Of a stretch of DNA of 64,000 bases, positions 46,101-59,060 are shown in pieces; the first letter of the stretch is position 1; every line of letters begins with the position of its first letter. Position numbers and translations under genes: made by a program. The notes below the pieces were generated by a model. That model was not told where the DNA came from and did not search any database. It saw only the letters and a program-made list of their open reading frames with translations. Origin of the DNA: Cynocephalus volans (lineage: Eukaryota > Chordata > Mammalia > Dermoptera > Cynocephalidae); NCBI RefSeq assembly GCF_027409185.1, contig NC_084469.1, positions 31,982,293 through 32,046,292 on the forward strand, written 5' to 3'.

Positions 46101-48620
46101 ATTTTATTTATCTTTTCAAAAACCCAACTTTTTTTTTCATTGATCTGTTGTATCACTTTTGTGGTGTCTACTTCATTTAGTTCTGCTCTGATCTTAATTA
46201 TTTCTTTCCATCTACTAATGTTGGGTTTTGATTGTTCTTGTTTTACTAATTCTTTAAGGTGAAGTGTTAGGTTGTTTACTCGCCATCTTCCCATTCTTCT
46301 AAAGTAAGCATTTAGTGCAATAAATTTCACCCTTAGTACTGCTTTCGCAGTATCCCACAGGTTTGGGTATGATGTGTCATTATTTTCATTAGTTTCAAGA
46401 AATTTTTTGATTTCTTGTTTAATTTCTTCTTGGACCCATATGTCATTAATAAGAATGTTGTTTAATTTCCATGTATGTGTATAGTTTCCAGAGTTTCATT
46501 TGTTATTGATTTCCAGTTTTAATCCATTGTGGTATGAAAAAACACACGGAATAATTCCAATTTTTTTGAATTTGTTGAGACATGATTTGTGACCTAATAT
46601 GTGGTCTATCATTGATAATGTTCTGTGTGCTGATGAGGAGAATGAATATTCTGACGTTTTTGGATGAAATGTTCTGTAGGTGTCTGCCAAGTCCAATTGG
46701 TCTAAAGTGTTGTTTAGATCTTGTGTTTCTCTGTTGATTTTTTGCCTAGATGATCTGTCCAATGATGAGAGTGGGGTGTTCAGGTCCCCTTCTGTTATGG
46801 TATTAGTGTCTATCTCTTTAAGTCTAATAGTGTTTGTTTTATAAATCTGGCTGCTCCGATGTTAGGTGCATAAATATGATTGTTATGTCTTCTTGTTGGA
46901 TAGATCCTTTTATCATTATATAGTGGCCTTCTTTATTTTTTTGAATGGTTTTTGGTTTGAAGCCTATTTTATCTGATGTAAAAATAGCTACTCCAGCTCG
47001 TTTTTCATTTCTATTTGCATGGTATATCTTTTTCCATCCTTTCACTCTTAGTCTGTGTGTGTCTTTACAGGTGAGGTGGTCTCTTGAAGGCAGCATATAG
47101 TTGGGTCCTCCTTTTTAATCTGGTCAGCCAGTCTGTGTCTTTTGATTGGGGAATTTAATCCTTTTACATTAAGAGTTGTTATTGAAAAGTGTTGATTTAC
47201 TCCTAGTATTTTATTGATTTTGGTTTGGATGTCTTAAGTGTCTTTTCTTCCTTTCTTTCTGATTTACTGTTTGTCTTCTGTATTTGTTGGTTTCTTGGGT
47301 TGTAGATAAACATTTTTTTTCTCTTCATTGTTGGCATTTTTATTTTACTAGTGGGTTTTGATTTTTCTTGAGTTTTTATGGCAGTGGTAGTTATTTTTCA
47401 GGTGCCAAACCCAGTACCCCCTTGAGAATTTCTAGTAAGGCTGGTCATGTGGTGGTGAACTCCCACATTTTTGCTTGTCTGGGAAATATACTATTTGTCC
47501 TTTGTTTTGGAAGGATAGTCTTTCTGGGTAAAGTATTCTTGGCCGGCAATTTTTACCTTTTAGTATTTTGAATATATCATCCCATTCTCTTCTGGCTTTT
47601 AGGGTTTCTGATGAAAAGTCTGATGTTAGTCTGATTGGGGCTCCCTTATAGGTGACTTGACACTTCTCTCTTGCAGCTTTTAAGATTCTCTCTTTGTCTT
47701 TGAGTTTTGCCAATTTGACTATAGCATGTCTTGGAGAAGATCTTTTGGGGTTGAATGTGTTGGGACATCTTTGAGCCTCCTATATCTGAAGATCTGTATC
47801 TCTCCCTATACCTGGGAAGTTTTCTGCTGTTATTTCATTGAATATGTTTTCAATGCCATTTCCTTTTTCCTCCCCTTCTGGAATAACCTGATTTGGACAT
47901 TTGAGCACTTAAGGTTGTCAGTTATCTCTCTTAGATTTTCTTCAAGTTTTTAAATTCTTTTTTCTTTCTTCTTTTTTGTCCACCTGTGTTATTTCAAACA
48001 GGCCATCTTCAAGGTCATAAATTCTCTCTTCTGCATGTTCTAGCCTACTGGTTAAGCTCTCTGTTATGTTTTTTATTTTGCTTAATGAATCCTTTGGCTC
48101 CACAAGCTCTGCTACATTCTTTTTCAGGACATTGATTTCTTTGTACATTTCCTCTTTCAGGGCCTGTATTTTTTTTTTCTTTTCATTGTGTTGTCTAACT
48201 GAGTCTTCTTGTATGTTATTTAGTTTCCTTAGGATTGTTGCTCAAAGTTCCTTGTCAGTCATTTCAAGAACTTCTTGTTCTATAGGGTCTAGAACTTGAG
48301 ATTTATTATATTGCTTTGGCGGTGTCATACTTTCTTGGTTTTTCATATTTCTAGTATCTCTCTGTTGGTGTTTACTCATTGTGGCTAAGGCTATTGCAGT
48401 CTACTCATTCCACCCTGGTGTCTGGAGCAATATCAGGGAGTTTGTTGACTCTCAGCTGCCTGTTGCTGCCTCAGGTTCTAGGGGTTGGCTGAGGCTGGGG
48501 CTTTTCTTGGGGTGTGGACATGCCTGGCAGTGGCCTGGGGGTCCCACATGGAGGGTGCTGGGAACTCTGTGGCTCCACTGCCTCGGGTCCCAGGGGTTGG
48601 TGGCAGCTGGGGCCTCTCTC
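43189..48620 (-). mobile_element. Near-complete L1 (5.4 kb) with perfect 19-bp duplication; ORFs broken
   Basis: The 5' UTR remnant spans about 48620-48380 on the - strand. ORF1 starts at 48379 and has an early stop at 48242-48244, with coiled-coil (48148-47942) and C-terminal (47713-47432) remnants readable. ORF2 follows: the endonuclease part at about 47096-46496 includes RLRVKGWKKIYHANRNEKRA and the reverse transcriptase at 46330-45066 includes [20 protein letters not shown] and [20 protein letters not shown]. The usual FADD active-site box reads FSVD. Thumb and C-terminal pieces end near 43420. The 3' UTR is AT-rich with a purine-rich block and an A-rich tail at 43189. The element is intact in structure but coding-dead. 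Confidence 0.93.
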
Positions 48621-48639
48621 CTTCAGTTTATTACTTTTT
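48621..48639. repeat. Target-site duplication, right copy, of the 5.4-kb L1
   Basis: Identical to 43170-43188 over 19 bases. The flanking older L1 sequence resumes with TAGCTGAGTAATATTCCATT. Confidence 0.93.
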
Positions 48640-50220
48640 ATAGCTGAGTAATATTCCATTGTATATAAATACTATAATTTGTTTACCCATTTACCTGTTG
48701 ATGAACATTTGGGTTTTTTTTCCAGTTTTCGGCTTTATGAGACATTGCTTCTTGAACATGATTTAATGCTATGAATATATATTGTTATTTAATGTTTTAA
48801 ATATATATTGTCAGATCTCTGTGCAGACATGTTTTCATTTCTGTTGGATAAATACCTGGGAATGGAATTACTGAGTCATATAGCAATTGTGTTTAACTTT
48901 ATAAGGAACTGTCCAACGATTTTCCATAGTAGTTGAACCATTTTACTTGCCCACCAGCAGTGTTCCAGTCACTTTACATCCTCCTCATCAACAATTGCTT
49001 TTGATAGTCTTTGAAGTTTTAATCATGCTAGTTTTAATTTTCATTTCTCTGGTGACTTGTGTAACATCTTTTTATGTACTTATTTAAAATTCATATATCT
49101 TCTTTGGTGAAGTGTCTGTTAAAATATTTGGCCTAGTTTTTTTTTTTTTTTTAATTGGGCTCTTTGTCTTGTTATAGAGTTGTAAAAATACTTTAGATGT
49201 TCTGAATATAATTCTTTTATTAGATATATGTCTTACAAATATTTTCTTCCAGTCTGTAGCTTGTATTTTTATTGTCTTATCATTGTCTTTTGAAGAAAGC
49301 AAGTTTATAATTTTGATGAAGTCTGGTTCCTCAGTTCTTTCTTTTGTAGTTTGTATTTTTGTGTCCTATCTAAAAAAACTTTGCTTAAGCCTAACTCACA
49401 AAAATTTTCTCCTTTGTTTTTGTCTAAAATTTTATAGGCTCAACTCATATGTTGAAGTTTATAATTTATTTTGAATTATTCTTTATATGATAAAAGGAAA
49501 GGTTGAGATCCATTCTTTTGCATATGGATAGCCAATTATTCCAGCACCTTTTGTTGAGAAGATTATCCTGTATTTCCTTGGCACTTTTTTTGAAAACCAG
49601 TTTACTATATATGTATGGTTCTATTTATAGTCTCTATTCTATTGATTTATATGTATATCTTTATGCCAATACTAAATTGCTAATAATATATATTAGTACT
49701 TCATTTATAGTATTAATATATGAGAATAGAATGAGCTAGCTTTATAGTTAGCTAGTTGTATGTAAGTCTTGAAAGTCAGGTAGTATAAGTCCTCCCACTT
49801 TGTTCTTATTTTTTCAGGTTGTTTTGGATATTCTAGAGCCTATGCTTTTTTATTTAAATTTGGGATTCTGCTTGTCCATTTTTACAAAATAACTGTCTGG
49901 GATTTTTATTGTTATTGTGTTAATCTATAGATCAATTTAGGCAGAATTGTTATTTTAACTATACTGAGTCTTCTAATCTACAAACGTGGTATACCTCTTC
50001 ATTTATTTAAGTGTTCTTTAATGTTTCTCAGTGTATTGTAGGTTTTAATTTTCAGTTTTGCATTCTTTGTGACTTTGAGACCAGTTTTCCCTTCCTTCCT
50101 TTCTCCCTGTATCTTTCTATTCTTCTTTATCCTTCCCTCTTCCACTTTCCCTTCTTTTCTTTCATTTAGTTTTTCATTCTTTTTTTCTTTTTAAATTCAG
50201 TCATATAGCATATATCTTAA
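48640..50220 (-). mobile_element. Older L1 fragment into which the 5.4-kb L1 inserted
   Basis: TAGCTGAGTAATATTCCATT, AACATTTGGGTTTTTTTTCC, ATTTTCCATAGTAGTTGAAC and later GATCCATTCTTTTGCATATG match the L1 ORF2 3' half in reverse, much more diverged than the inserted copy. Its 3' continuation lies left of 43170. Confidence 0.8.
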
Positions 50221-50349
50221 ACCCTTGCTGATATTTCATCAATTCATTACAATTTAAAATGCATTCTGTAGACAAATACATTTGGGAAACCTTAAAATAG
50301 TTAGGCAGAGGTTGCAGCCAAGCACACAGCATTCATGTGTAGAAAGGCA

Positions 50350-50660
50350 GTAGAGAATAGTTGTTAAGACCACAGATTATGGATCCAGACCACATGTGTT
50401 TGCAATCCTGTCTCCACTGTTACTAGGTGAGTCACTTTAGGAAAGTTATTTCACCTCATTTGAGTCTCAATTTCTTCATATGTAATTTGCAAAAAACCCC
50501 CACAAAACCTCAAAGAAACCCAACCAACTAAAAACCAAAAAATAAACCCATAAATAATAATCCCTATGCTGTATTATTTTTTGGAGGATTAAAGGTCAAT
50601 ATGTGTGAAGTGATTAGAATTGTGAGTAGTAAGCACTGGATTAGTGTATGATAATACTAC
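50350..50660 (+). repeat. MIR SINE
   Basis: GAATAGTTGTTAAGACCACA, GACCACATGTGTTTGCAATC, TAGGTGAGTCACTTTAGGAA and GTGAAGTGATTAGAATTGTG follow the full MIR order on the + strand, with an A/C-rich insertion in the middle. Confidence 0.8.
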
Positions 50661-50993
50661 TATTATTAAGACCCATTGTCTACTGGAAGAAGTAGCCCTG
50701 TAGTGATAACAAAAATAAAATGTATAAGAATTCTAATTGAGGCCTGGGAGCACTGAGGTTGGAAGGGTCAGGAAAGTTTTCAGTTGGGAGTTGATATTTG
50801 GACTGACTCTTTAAAAAAAGAAAAACTTTAAAAACCACTTTATTGATGTGTAATTTACATATAAAAAGCTGTTTATATTTAATATATACATATCGATGAG
50901 TTTGCAGATAAATATACATCTGTGAAACTATGGCCACTATTCAAGGCCATAAACATTTATCATTTCTCAAAGTTTCTTCCTGCCCCCTTTTGT

Positions 50994-51054
50994 GATGATG
51001 ATGATGATGATGATGATATGTCTGTGTGTGTGTGTGTGTCTGTGTGTGTGTGTT
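50994..51054. repeat. (GAT)n and (TG)n compound microsatellite
   Basis: About eight GAT units are followed directly by an imperfect TG run. Confidence 0.9.
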
Positions 51055-51064
51055 TGGTAAGAAT

Positions 51065-51226
51065 TTTTTTTTTTTTGACCAGTAAGGGGATCACAACCCT
51101 TGGCACGGTGTGGTCTGCACCACGCTCAGCCAGGGAGCGCACCGGCCATCCCTAGATAGGATCCGAACCCGCGGCCTCGGCACTACCGGCGCTGCACTCT
51201 CCCTAGTGAGCCACGGGGCCGGCCCT
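51065..51226 (-). repeat. Dimeric tRNA-Ile SINE, CpG-rich, with target-site duplication
   Basis: A T run precedes GACCAGTAAGGGGATCACAA and CAGGGAGCGCACCGGCCATC (unit 1), then GGATCCGAACCCGCGGCCTC and GAGCCACGGGGCCGGCCC (unit 2). CpGs are largely preserved, so the copy looks recent. GGTAAGAAT flanks it on both sides (51056-51064 and 51227-51235). Confidence 0.93.
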
Positions 51227-53103
51227 GGTAAGAATATTTAACATAAGCTCTATCCTCAGCAATTTTAAGTATATAATACAGTATTGTCAGCTATAAGCAC
51301 CATGCTGTATAGTAGTTCTCCAGAACTTATTTACCTTGAATAAATGAAACTCTGTAACATATAACCATTACCTTCCCATTTCCCCCACCCCTCAGCCCCT
51401 GGCAACCACCATTCTACTCTCTGCTTCTATTAACCTATTTTAGATTCCACATGTAAGTGAGATCATACAGTATTTGTCTTTTCTGTGTCTATTTCATTTA
51501 ACATAGTACCTTCCAGGTCCATCCAATTGTCTCAAATGGAAGCATCTCCTTCTTTTCTAAGGCTGAATAATATTCCATCATATGTATGTACTGCAAATAT
51601 GTTATTCATTCATTCATCAGTGAACATTTAGGTTGTTTTCATATCTTGGCTGTTGTGAATAATGCCATCTTCTTTTTTTTTTTTTCTTAGTCTAGCTAAA
51701 GGTTTGTCAATTTTGTTTTTCTTTTCAAAAACCAACTCTTGTTGATTTCTTTATTGTTTTCCTAGTCTCTGTTTCATTTGTTTCTGCTTTAAATTTTATT
51801 ACTTCCTTCTTCTAAATCTGGGCTTGGTTTGTTCTCCTTTTTTTAGTTCCTTGGGTGAAACTTCAGGTTGTTTATTTGAGACCTTTTTTCTTTATGCAGT
51901 CATTAATTGCTATGAACTTCCCTCTTAGAACTGCTTTTACTGCATCCCATAAGTTTGGATATGTTGTATTTTTATTTTTGTTTGTCTCAAGATATTTTTT
52001 TATGTCCCTTTTGATTTCTTCTTTAACCCATTTGTTGTTCGGGGGTGTGTTGCTTTATTTCTGCATATTTGTGAATTTTCCAGTTTTCCTCCTGTTATTG
52101 ATTTTTAGTTTCATGCCACTGTGATTGGAAAAGACATTTTATAATCTTTCAATCTTCTTAAATTTGTTAAGATTTGTTTTGTTGCCTAATATATGATCTG
52201 CCCTGGAGAATGTTTCATGTCACTTGAGAAGAATTTGTATTCTGCTGCTGTTGGATAGAATGTTATGTATATGTCTTTTAGGACTATTTCATCTATAGTG
52301 TTGTTTAAGTCCACTGTGTTCTTATTTATTTTCTGTCTGGATGATCTATCTATTGTTGACAGTGGGGCATTGATTTCCCTATTATTATATATTGTTGTCT
52401 ATTTCTCCCTTTAATTCAGTTATTATTTGCTTTATATATTAAGCACTCTGATGTTGGGTGCATATGTATTTATAATTGTTATGTCTTCCTGATGAATTGA
52501 CCATTTTATTATCATATAATGACCTTCTGTTTTACTAATGACCGATTTTTGACTTAAAGTCTATTTTGTCTGATATAAGTATAACTACCCCTGCTCTCCT
52601 TTGGTTACCATTTGCATGGAATATGTTTTCCATTCCTTCACTTTTAGCTTATTCGTGTCCTTAAAGATAAAGTGCATCTCTTGTGGGCAGCATATAGTTG
52701 TATCTTGTTATATTTTAAAAATCCATTGAGCCATCTATGCCTCTTGATTGGAGAATTTAATTCAGTTACATTTAAAGTAATTATTGAAAGGTAAGAACTT
52801 TCGCCATGTTGTTAACTGTTTTCTGACTGTTTTGTAATTTTTTTGTCCCCCCCCTTTCTGTCTTCCTTTGTTATTTGATAATTTATTTTGTAGTGATATA
52901 CTTTGATTCCTTTCTCTTTACCTTTTGTGTATCTTTTACAGGTCATTTCTTTGAGATTACCATGAGGCTTACATAAAACATCTTGTAGTTGTATCAGTCT
53001 ATTTTAAGATGATAATAACTTAATTTTTATTGCATATCAAAACTATGTAGTTTTACTTTTACCCCTTACCCCTCTCATTTTAAAGTTTTTTGTTTGGTTT
53101 TAT

Positions 53104-53135
53104 TTTTTGATGGCTGGCTGGTGTGGCGATCACTT
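53104..53135 (-). repeat. Tiny tRNA-Ile SINE fragment
   Basis: TTTTTTGATGGCTGGCTGGT followed by GTGGCGATCA is the tail-proximal end of the SINE in reverse. Everything beyond is missing. Confidence 0.55.
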
Positions 53136-56100
53136 TATGTTATTGATGTCACAATTTACTTTTTTTATATTTTGTATTCAAACAAATTTTGTAACTATTA
53201 TTTTTAAAACCTTTGTCTTTTAAATTTTATAACAGAGTAAATAGTGAGTTACACATCACCATTACAGTATTAGAGTATTCTGAGTTTGACTATATAATTA
53301 CTTACTTATATTAGTGAGGTTTATACCTTCATGTGTTTTCATGTTGCTGATTCATGTTTCTTTCATTTCAATTTGAAGATCTTGCTTTATAAATTCTTGT
53401 AATGTGGGTCTAGTGGTGATGACTCCCTCAGTTTTTGTTTGTCTGGGAAAGGCTTTGTCTCGCTTTCATTTTGAAGGATGATTTTACTAAGTATAGTGTT
53501 TTTGGTTTGCAGTTTTTAAATTTTAGTACTTTAAATATATTGTCCCACACTCTCCTGACCTGCCAGGTTTTTGCTGAGAAATCCACTGATAGTCTTATAG
53601 CCATTCTCTTGTGTGTGTGTTGAGTTCATTTTCTCTTACTGCTTTCAAAATTTTCTTTTTACCTTTGACTTTTGACAATTTGATTAAAATGTGTCTTGGT
53701 GAAGACCTCTTTATACTCAACATATATGGAGTTCTTTGGGCTTCATGGATCTGTATGTTCATTTCCCTCTCCAGTTTTGAAAAGTTTTCTGTCATTATAT
53801 CTTAAATAAATTTTCTTCCCTTTTCTCTTTATCTGTTTCTTCTGGAATTTCCGTAATATGTATATTAGTTTGCTTCTTGTTGTCCCACACATTTCATAAG
53901 CTTTCTTCACTCTTTTCTTCTTTTTTTTTTTTTTATTCCTCTGATTGGATAATTTCAAGTGATATGTCTTCAAGTTAACTGGTTCTTTTGTCTGCTTGAC
54001 TGAGTCTGTTGTACAATAAAAACATTGTGAAGTGTTCTATTCAACACTTAAAAATTCTATTGCACTTTTCAGTTCAGATACTGTATTCTTCAGCTTCAGA
54101 ATTTCTGTTTGATAAGATTTGGGTCCAAGTTTTGATCTTCCTCCCCAAACCTGATCCTATTGCAGTGTTCCCAATTTCTCTGAATCACTTCTATTATATA
54201 TCTAGTTATGTGAGCTAGAATCTAGAAGTCACCCTTACCTCCTCCTTCCCTTTGCCAAGCCTTGTTAATCTTACTTCTTAAATATTTCTTGAATCCTTTG
54301 GTTTCTCTATATCTCTCTTTACTTCTGTTGAAGCTGTCTCAGCAATTGTAGCAGGATCCTACTTGGTCCACCTTTGCCCATTCTGTCCTGTATCCAATTC
54401 ATTCACCCCAATAAAGCCAGTTTGATTTGAATTATTCAGGATTCTTACAGCTGGATCCATTCTCAAGAAGTTTTTTCCATGTGGTGGTCCCCAGCACCTC
54501 CAGGCTTACACTCTGCTGGATGAGCAACCCCACGTCAGCATACAGATGGTATTTGAAGGCATTGGAATAGATGGGCTTCTGCAGGGATAGTTATGAGAAG
54601 AGAAGATGACCAAGTAAAGAATTCTGGGGGCACTGGCTACACCTGTTTGCTAGATATAGAAATATCCAGGATGTTTGTTGCTCCTAGGACACAATTGCAG
54701 TCTTATTCCCCAAAAGGCAGTGTCCAGAGCATTTGGCCAAATCAAGAAGTTTGCTCCCCACCCCCCTTTTTCCTTCTGTGAGGCTTAGGGGCTTTCAGTT
54801 ACCCAAAGGAATCACTCATCTGTTCCTTTGTTTGCATCTCCAGGTTTCTGGGAATTTCACCACCCTCCATCAACAACTTAACAGGGAGAGGATCCGTGTT
54901 CACAATCTTTTCCTGGATGTAGCTGATTGCTCCAGAGAATATCTGGGCCAGTCATTTCCAGGAATTTGGAAGTAAGTCTAAGAGGTTTCAGCTCAGACTG
55001 ATACCCTCTCAAATGGGCAAGTTGTGAAGTTGGCACTATTGATTGTGTTGATTTTTCATTAGTGGATTGGAAAATAAAGCCAATTTATGTTGAGATAGAA
55101 AAATAAACACAATGAGCAGAGAGAAGCAGAGAAGAAAGATGAGATAAAGAAGATTTTCCATGTAAACTGAAGTGCTCGAGTCCCTCAACCAAGCCTTTTC
55201 TGAGCCTGTTTCTGAAGCCCAGCCATACTTTGCCCTTCGGTTCTGTGAAAAATGCAAGGTTCCTTATAATACAATTTCTCTGACAAATTTAAGCTAGCTT
55301 AAGTGGTTTTCTATTACTGAGACTCAAAATACTCCTAACTGATGACTTTGAGAGAACACTGTTTAAATTTCTTTTTATAAGCCTAAAGACTTCTTGACAT
55401 TAGTCACAAAATCTTTTTTCTTCCTCCTGGAAAAAAAAAATAGAAATAACACACTGCAAATATTTAGAAAATTACACAAAGATAAATGTTGCAAAAAAGG
55501 AGGAACTTCATTATCTGCAGAATTTTTACTGGAGCTCTTTCTTTTGACTATAAATCATTTTCCAGTATGCTTACTTACACATTATTGTTGTTGTTAAATA
55601 ATAAGAGGGATTTGCCCCTGGAACCTGCCCCCTCATAGTCCCAAGTGAGAGAACAGAGTTATGAGTGCATGTTCATACATGGAGTCATGATGGCTATCAC
55701 CACCGTCATTTCTGTTCCCTTGAAGGATTTGCATGCTGGTTCCTCTAGTGCTCAAGGGCAACCTTCAATAAAGTGGCAAATCAAAAGTATTCAAAGTACT
55801 TAAAATAAAGAAATTCACCTCAGCAGCAGAGGGTTCAAACTTGTGTGGATATCTCACAGTTCTGATTTAGTTTAATAATAAAGGGGAGAATATAAGAGAG
55901 AAAAGCCATTGACTTGTATCTGTCCCTTTTTGTCCTGAAACTTAGGTCCAGATCAGGGAAAGAGAGGCTGTCGTGATTTTGATAATGTCCTAAAAGAAAC
56001 TGGGGTTGAGATTGAGGGGCTGAGAAGGTAGTGTTAGAAGAAGTGGGGAGAGATGCTGGGAGATTCTCCATATCCACCCCCTGCTTCCTCCTTCCTTTGT

Positions 56101-56269
56101 CTTTTTCATGTGGGTAGCAGTTGAGTTCTGTTTTGTCAGGGCCCACAGTTGCTTGGAAGTACAGCTGGGGAGAAGACTGGTGGCTCTCCAATTTTTACTC
56201 CTTGTCTATTTCTTAACATTCTTGTCCCTGATATCAGACGTAAGGGTCTTTAGGATTATGCCCTGGTGT

Positions 56270-56692
56270 GGTTTTAAAACATATCCACAAATTCTTTGAC
56301 TCCATCCACTGAAAAGCAGGTTTGTAACTCACTTGTAACCACTAGAGCATGATGGAAATGATGTGTAAGTTGGTGAGGCTAGATCAGAAAAGATCCTGGC
56401 CTGTTTTCTGAATACTTGTTTTTGGAGCCCTGAGCTGTAAGGTAAGAAGTCTGAGCCCAGATCACAGGGAGAAGCCATGTATGGGAGCTGGTTGTTACCT
56501 CCAGCGAAGGTTTCAGCAGACAGCCGGCACCAAACACTGCACATGAGAGTGAAGATCCTCTGCATGATCCTGCCTCAGGCATTCGGGTTTTCCTGCTGTT
56601 GAGCCTTCCCAGGTGAAGCCTGAGATGTCCTGGAGCAGAGACAAGTCTTTTCTGCTATGTTCCTTCCGAATTCCTGACCCACAGAATCCTCA

Positions 56693-56728
<36 letters not shown>

Positions 56729-56790
56729 CATGTTAAGCCTTTAACTTTTGTATTAACTTGTTATGCAGCAATAGCAACCAGAACATACTC
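56270..56790 (+). mobile_element. MaLR-like LTR remnant with a long A run
   Basis: GATCAGAAAAGATCCTGGCC, AGACAGCCGGCACCAAACAC, GTCCTGGAGCAGAGACAAGT, GAATTCCTGACCCACAGAAT and TATGCAGCAATAGCAACCAG occur in the order of an ancient LTR-type repeat. A 30-base A run at 56696-56725 replaces the poly(A)-signal area. Confidence 0.5.
56696..56725. repeat. (A)30 homopolymer
   Basis: Thirty consecutive A; its length is probably error-prone in sequencing. Confidence 0.95.
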
Positions 56791-58729
56791 CCAAACAAAG
56801 CCTCCCCGATCCTCTCCATGCAACGAGGAGCTTGGAGGGAAGTGATTGACAACTCATGCTCTCTGAAGGCAGGCTGGCTCCCAAGAAGAAAAAAATGCAG
56901 GAGCCAAGTCTAGCATTCCCGTTTTATTCTTTCCATGTTTACCAATGAGATATGTCGTTCTGTTGCCCCTGAGAGCTGGAACCTTATACTGATTAAGCTT
57001 CCTCCTCAACAAAGAAACACAGGGAGAGGGGACAAGTGTTCTCCCCTGCAGAGAGCGTACTTTAAAGGGTTTCTTCTGTATCCTCCTTTCACCAAATTGT
57101 TTCAGTTTATTCTTTTCTTTTTCTTTTAATTTAGTAATATAAATTATAGTAAAGTTATAATGAAAAATAAGAGGATAAAAAGTTATAATAAATTTGTATG
57201 TTATACATAATTTGTATGTAGTTATAGTAATATGATATGGTAAAAAATTTACAAGAAAGTTATAATAAAAATAAGTTATAATGAAATAATATAAATTATT
57301 TTATTTCTGTTTGTTTTTGTTTTGTTCTCATTTTCTAGCTTCTCTTCAAATGTCTGTACTCCTTGCCTATCTCTTCATACAAATGTGAGGCATTAAAACA
57401 CTGGAAGCTCTGAGTATGTAGCAGGGTTTGTGGACAGATGGGATCCACACAGGGAAACTGGGGGGCAAATGGGCTCTGTCATTGAGTGTACCCCCAAATG
57501 TTAGTTAGAACAAGGAGGCTTCTTCTCTGGAGTGGCTTATTTCTGCAAGAAAAGAATTGCCCTGGCTCCTGCTTTGGTAGTGTGAGCTGCTTGCAAATCT
57601 GGGAGCAGGACAGGGAAAGACTGGGGTCTCCAGTCTTTATTTGGTGTGTAAAGTTTCACCTAATGTCCTTGTTTTCAGTCCTGTACCTCATTCACTTCCT
57701 TCTATCATATTTGGTCTCCCCAAGTCTGGAGCATCTCACTTCTTCAAAGAATAAATCTTCCATCTCTTGTGGTAGGGAAAGGTGCTAGCCTGCATGTGTG
57801 TGATATGAGGGGATTTAGTGGTCTGATGCCTTCATAACATACTCTCATGCACCCCCTTGATTTTAGCTTCATGTCTCACCTTTTACAGTACTTTGAACCT
57901 GCAAGGGCTGAGCCTTTCCAGGATCTGTTGGTTTAATTGGTTCACTTTCCATTGGCTTACTCCTCTTCAGGGTAAGGAAGATGAAATTGCCCAAGGATAC
58001 ACATCTAATTGTGGAACTCAGACTCAAAGCCAGGTTTGTCCATCTTCAAACCTCTCTCTTTAAAAATTTATTTTATAAAATAAGAATAAAGCCTGATAAA
58101 GCTGAGGAAGTAGAGTATCAGAAGAACCAATTTCAGAATATAGATGCAGGGTTCCTAAATAAAATGGTAACAAAGTGAATCCAGCATAATATAGAAAAAT
58201 CTGTACGTGGTAGACAACTCACTTAATAAAGAGATACGAAGTAAAATGAGATATCATTTTTATGTGTATGTGGTTAACATGTCAGAGATTTCAAGAAAAA
58301 AAAAAAAAAAAGAAAGATAGTATCCACTTCAGGCAATGGATGTAGAAAACTAGGCATTTTTATGTGTTTCTGGTGTAAAAGTAAATTGGTGCCATCTATC
58401 AAGGGTTAATTTTACTCTATGTAACAAAACTCTTACTATTCAACACAACTTTTGATTCAGAAGTTCCACTTCTAGAATTTATTTCAGGAAACTAGTGATA
58501 TGCCCAAGAATTTAGCTATGAGGATATTCATTTCAGTGTTATTTATAATATTTTAAAATTAATAACTATTTATCCAACAATATGCACTTCGTTAAATAAA
58601 TTTAAACATCAGACATAAAATAATGTTGAAAGATAATTTTTAAAACATGAAAATATTATGTTATAGTAAGTGAAATACATAGATTTGAAAACAGTATATT
58701 CTCAATTTTTTCTATCACAAGAGATTCTG

Positions 58730-59060
58730 TTGCAAGTGATGAAAACTCAGCTAGAGATAGCTCAAGAGAAATAAAAGGAATGTATTGATTCATAATACAG
58801 GAAAGTCTAGGGAGGTATAATGCCTTCGGGCAAGGCTGGATCCAGCATCATCATCAGTAATCTGTTTCCATCGCTTGGTTTGGCTTTATTTTGTGTTGGC
58901 TATACTTTCAGGTGGACTCTACATGAGTCTTGTTAAAGAGGGCTACCAGCAGCTCTGGGATTATGCTTCACCAGCTTAACCTAACAGAAAAAGAGTATTT
59001 TCTTCCAAATCATTCCATCAAAAATTCTAGTGCTGAATCTCATTGGCCAATCCTGGGCCA
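58730..59060 (+). repeat. Ancient interspersed repeat, family not named
   Basis: GTTGCAAGTGATGAAAACTC, GGCAAGGCTGGATCCAGCAT and CATTGGCCAATCCTGGGCCA follow the order of an old mammalian repeat. Shorter relatives of its middle section occur at 54430-54600. Confidence 0.5.

Larger units (their letters stand above)
50820..54130 (-). mobile_element. Old L1 (ORF1-ORF2-3' UTR remnants), minus strand
   Basis: The 3' UTR is at about 50820-51000 (AAAAACCACTTTATTGATGT). ORF2 3' sequence follows to 51660, then a jump to ORF2 reverse-transcriptase and endonuclease text at 51680-52760 (TTTGTCAATTTTGTTTTTCT, TGCATCCCATAAGTTTGGAT, TGATCTATCTATTGTTGACA). ORF1 remnants lie at about 53400-54110, with short minus-strand frames at 53795-53595 reading LIKLSKVKGKKKILKAVREN. 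It is heavily mutated, without long frames, and is interrupted by a dimeric SINE at 51065-51226. Confidence 0.85.

Noticed and set aside
45066-46330. Open frames of 151 and 280 codons as a host gene
   Set aside because: They are L1 ORF2 reverse-transcriptase remnants inside an element with a clear 19-bp target-site duplication.
54430-54975. Two exon-like segments with AG/GT-like borders
   Set aside because: The first shares text with the middle of an ancient interspersed repeat also seen at 58730-59060. The second has no family match and a stop at the putative border.
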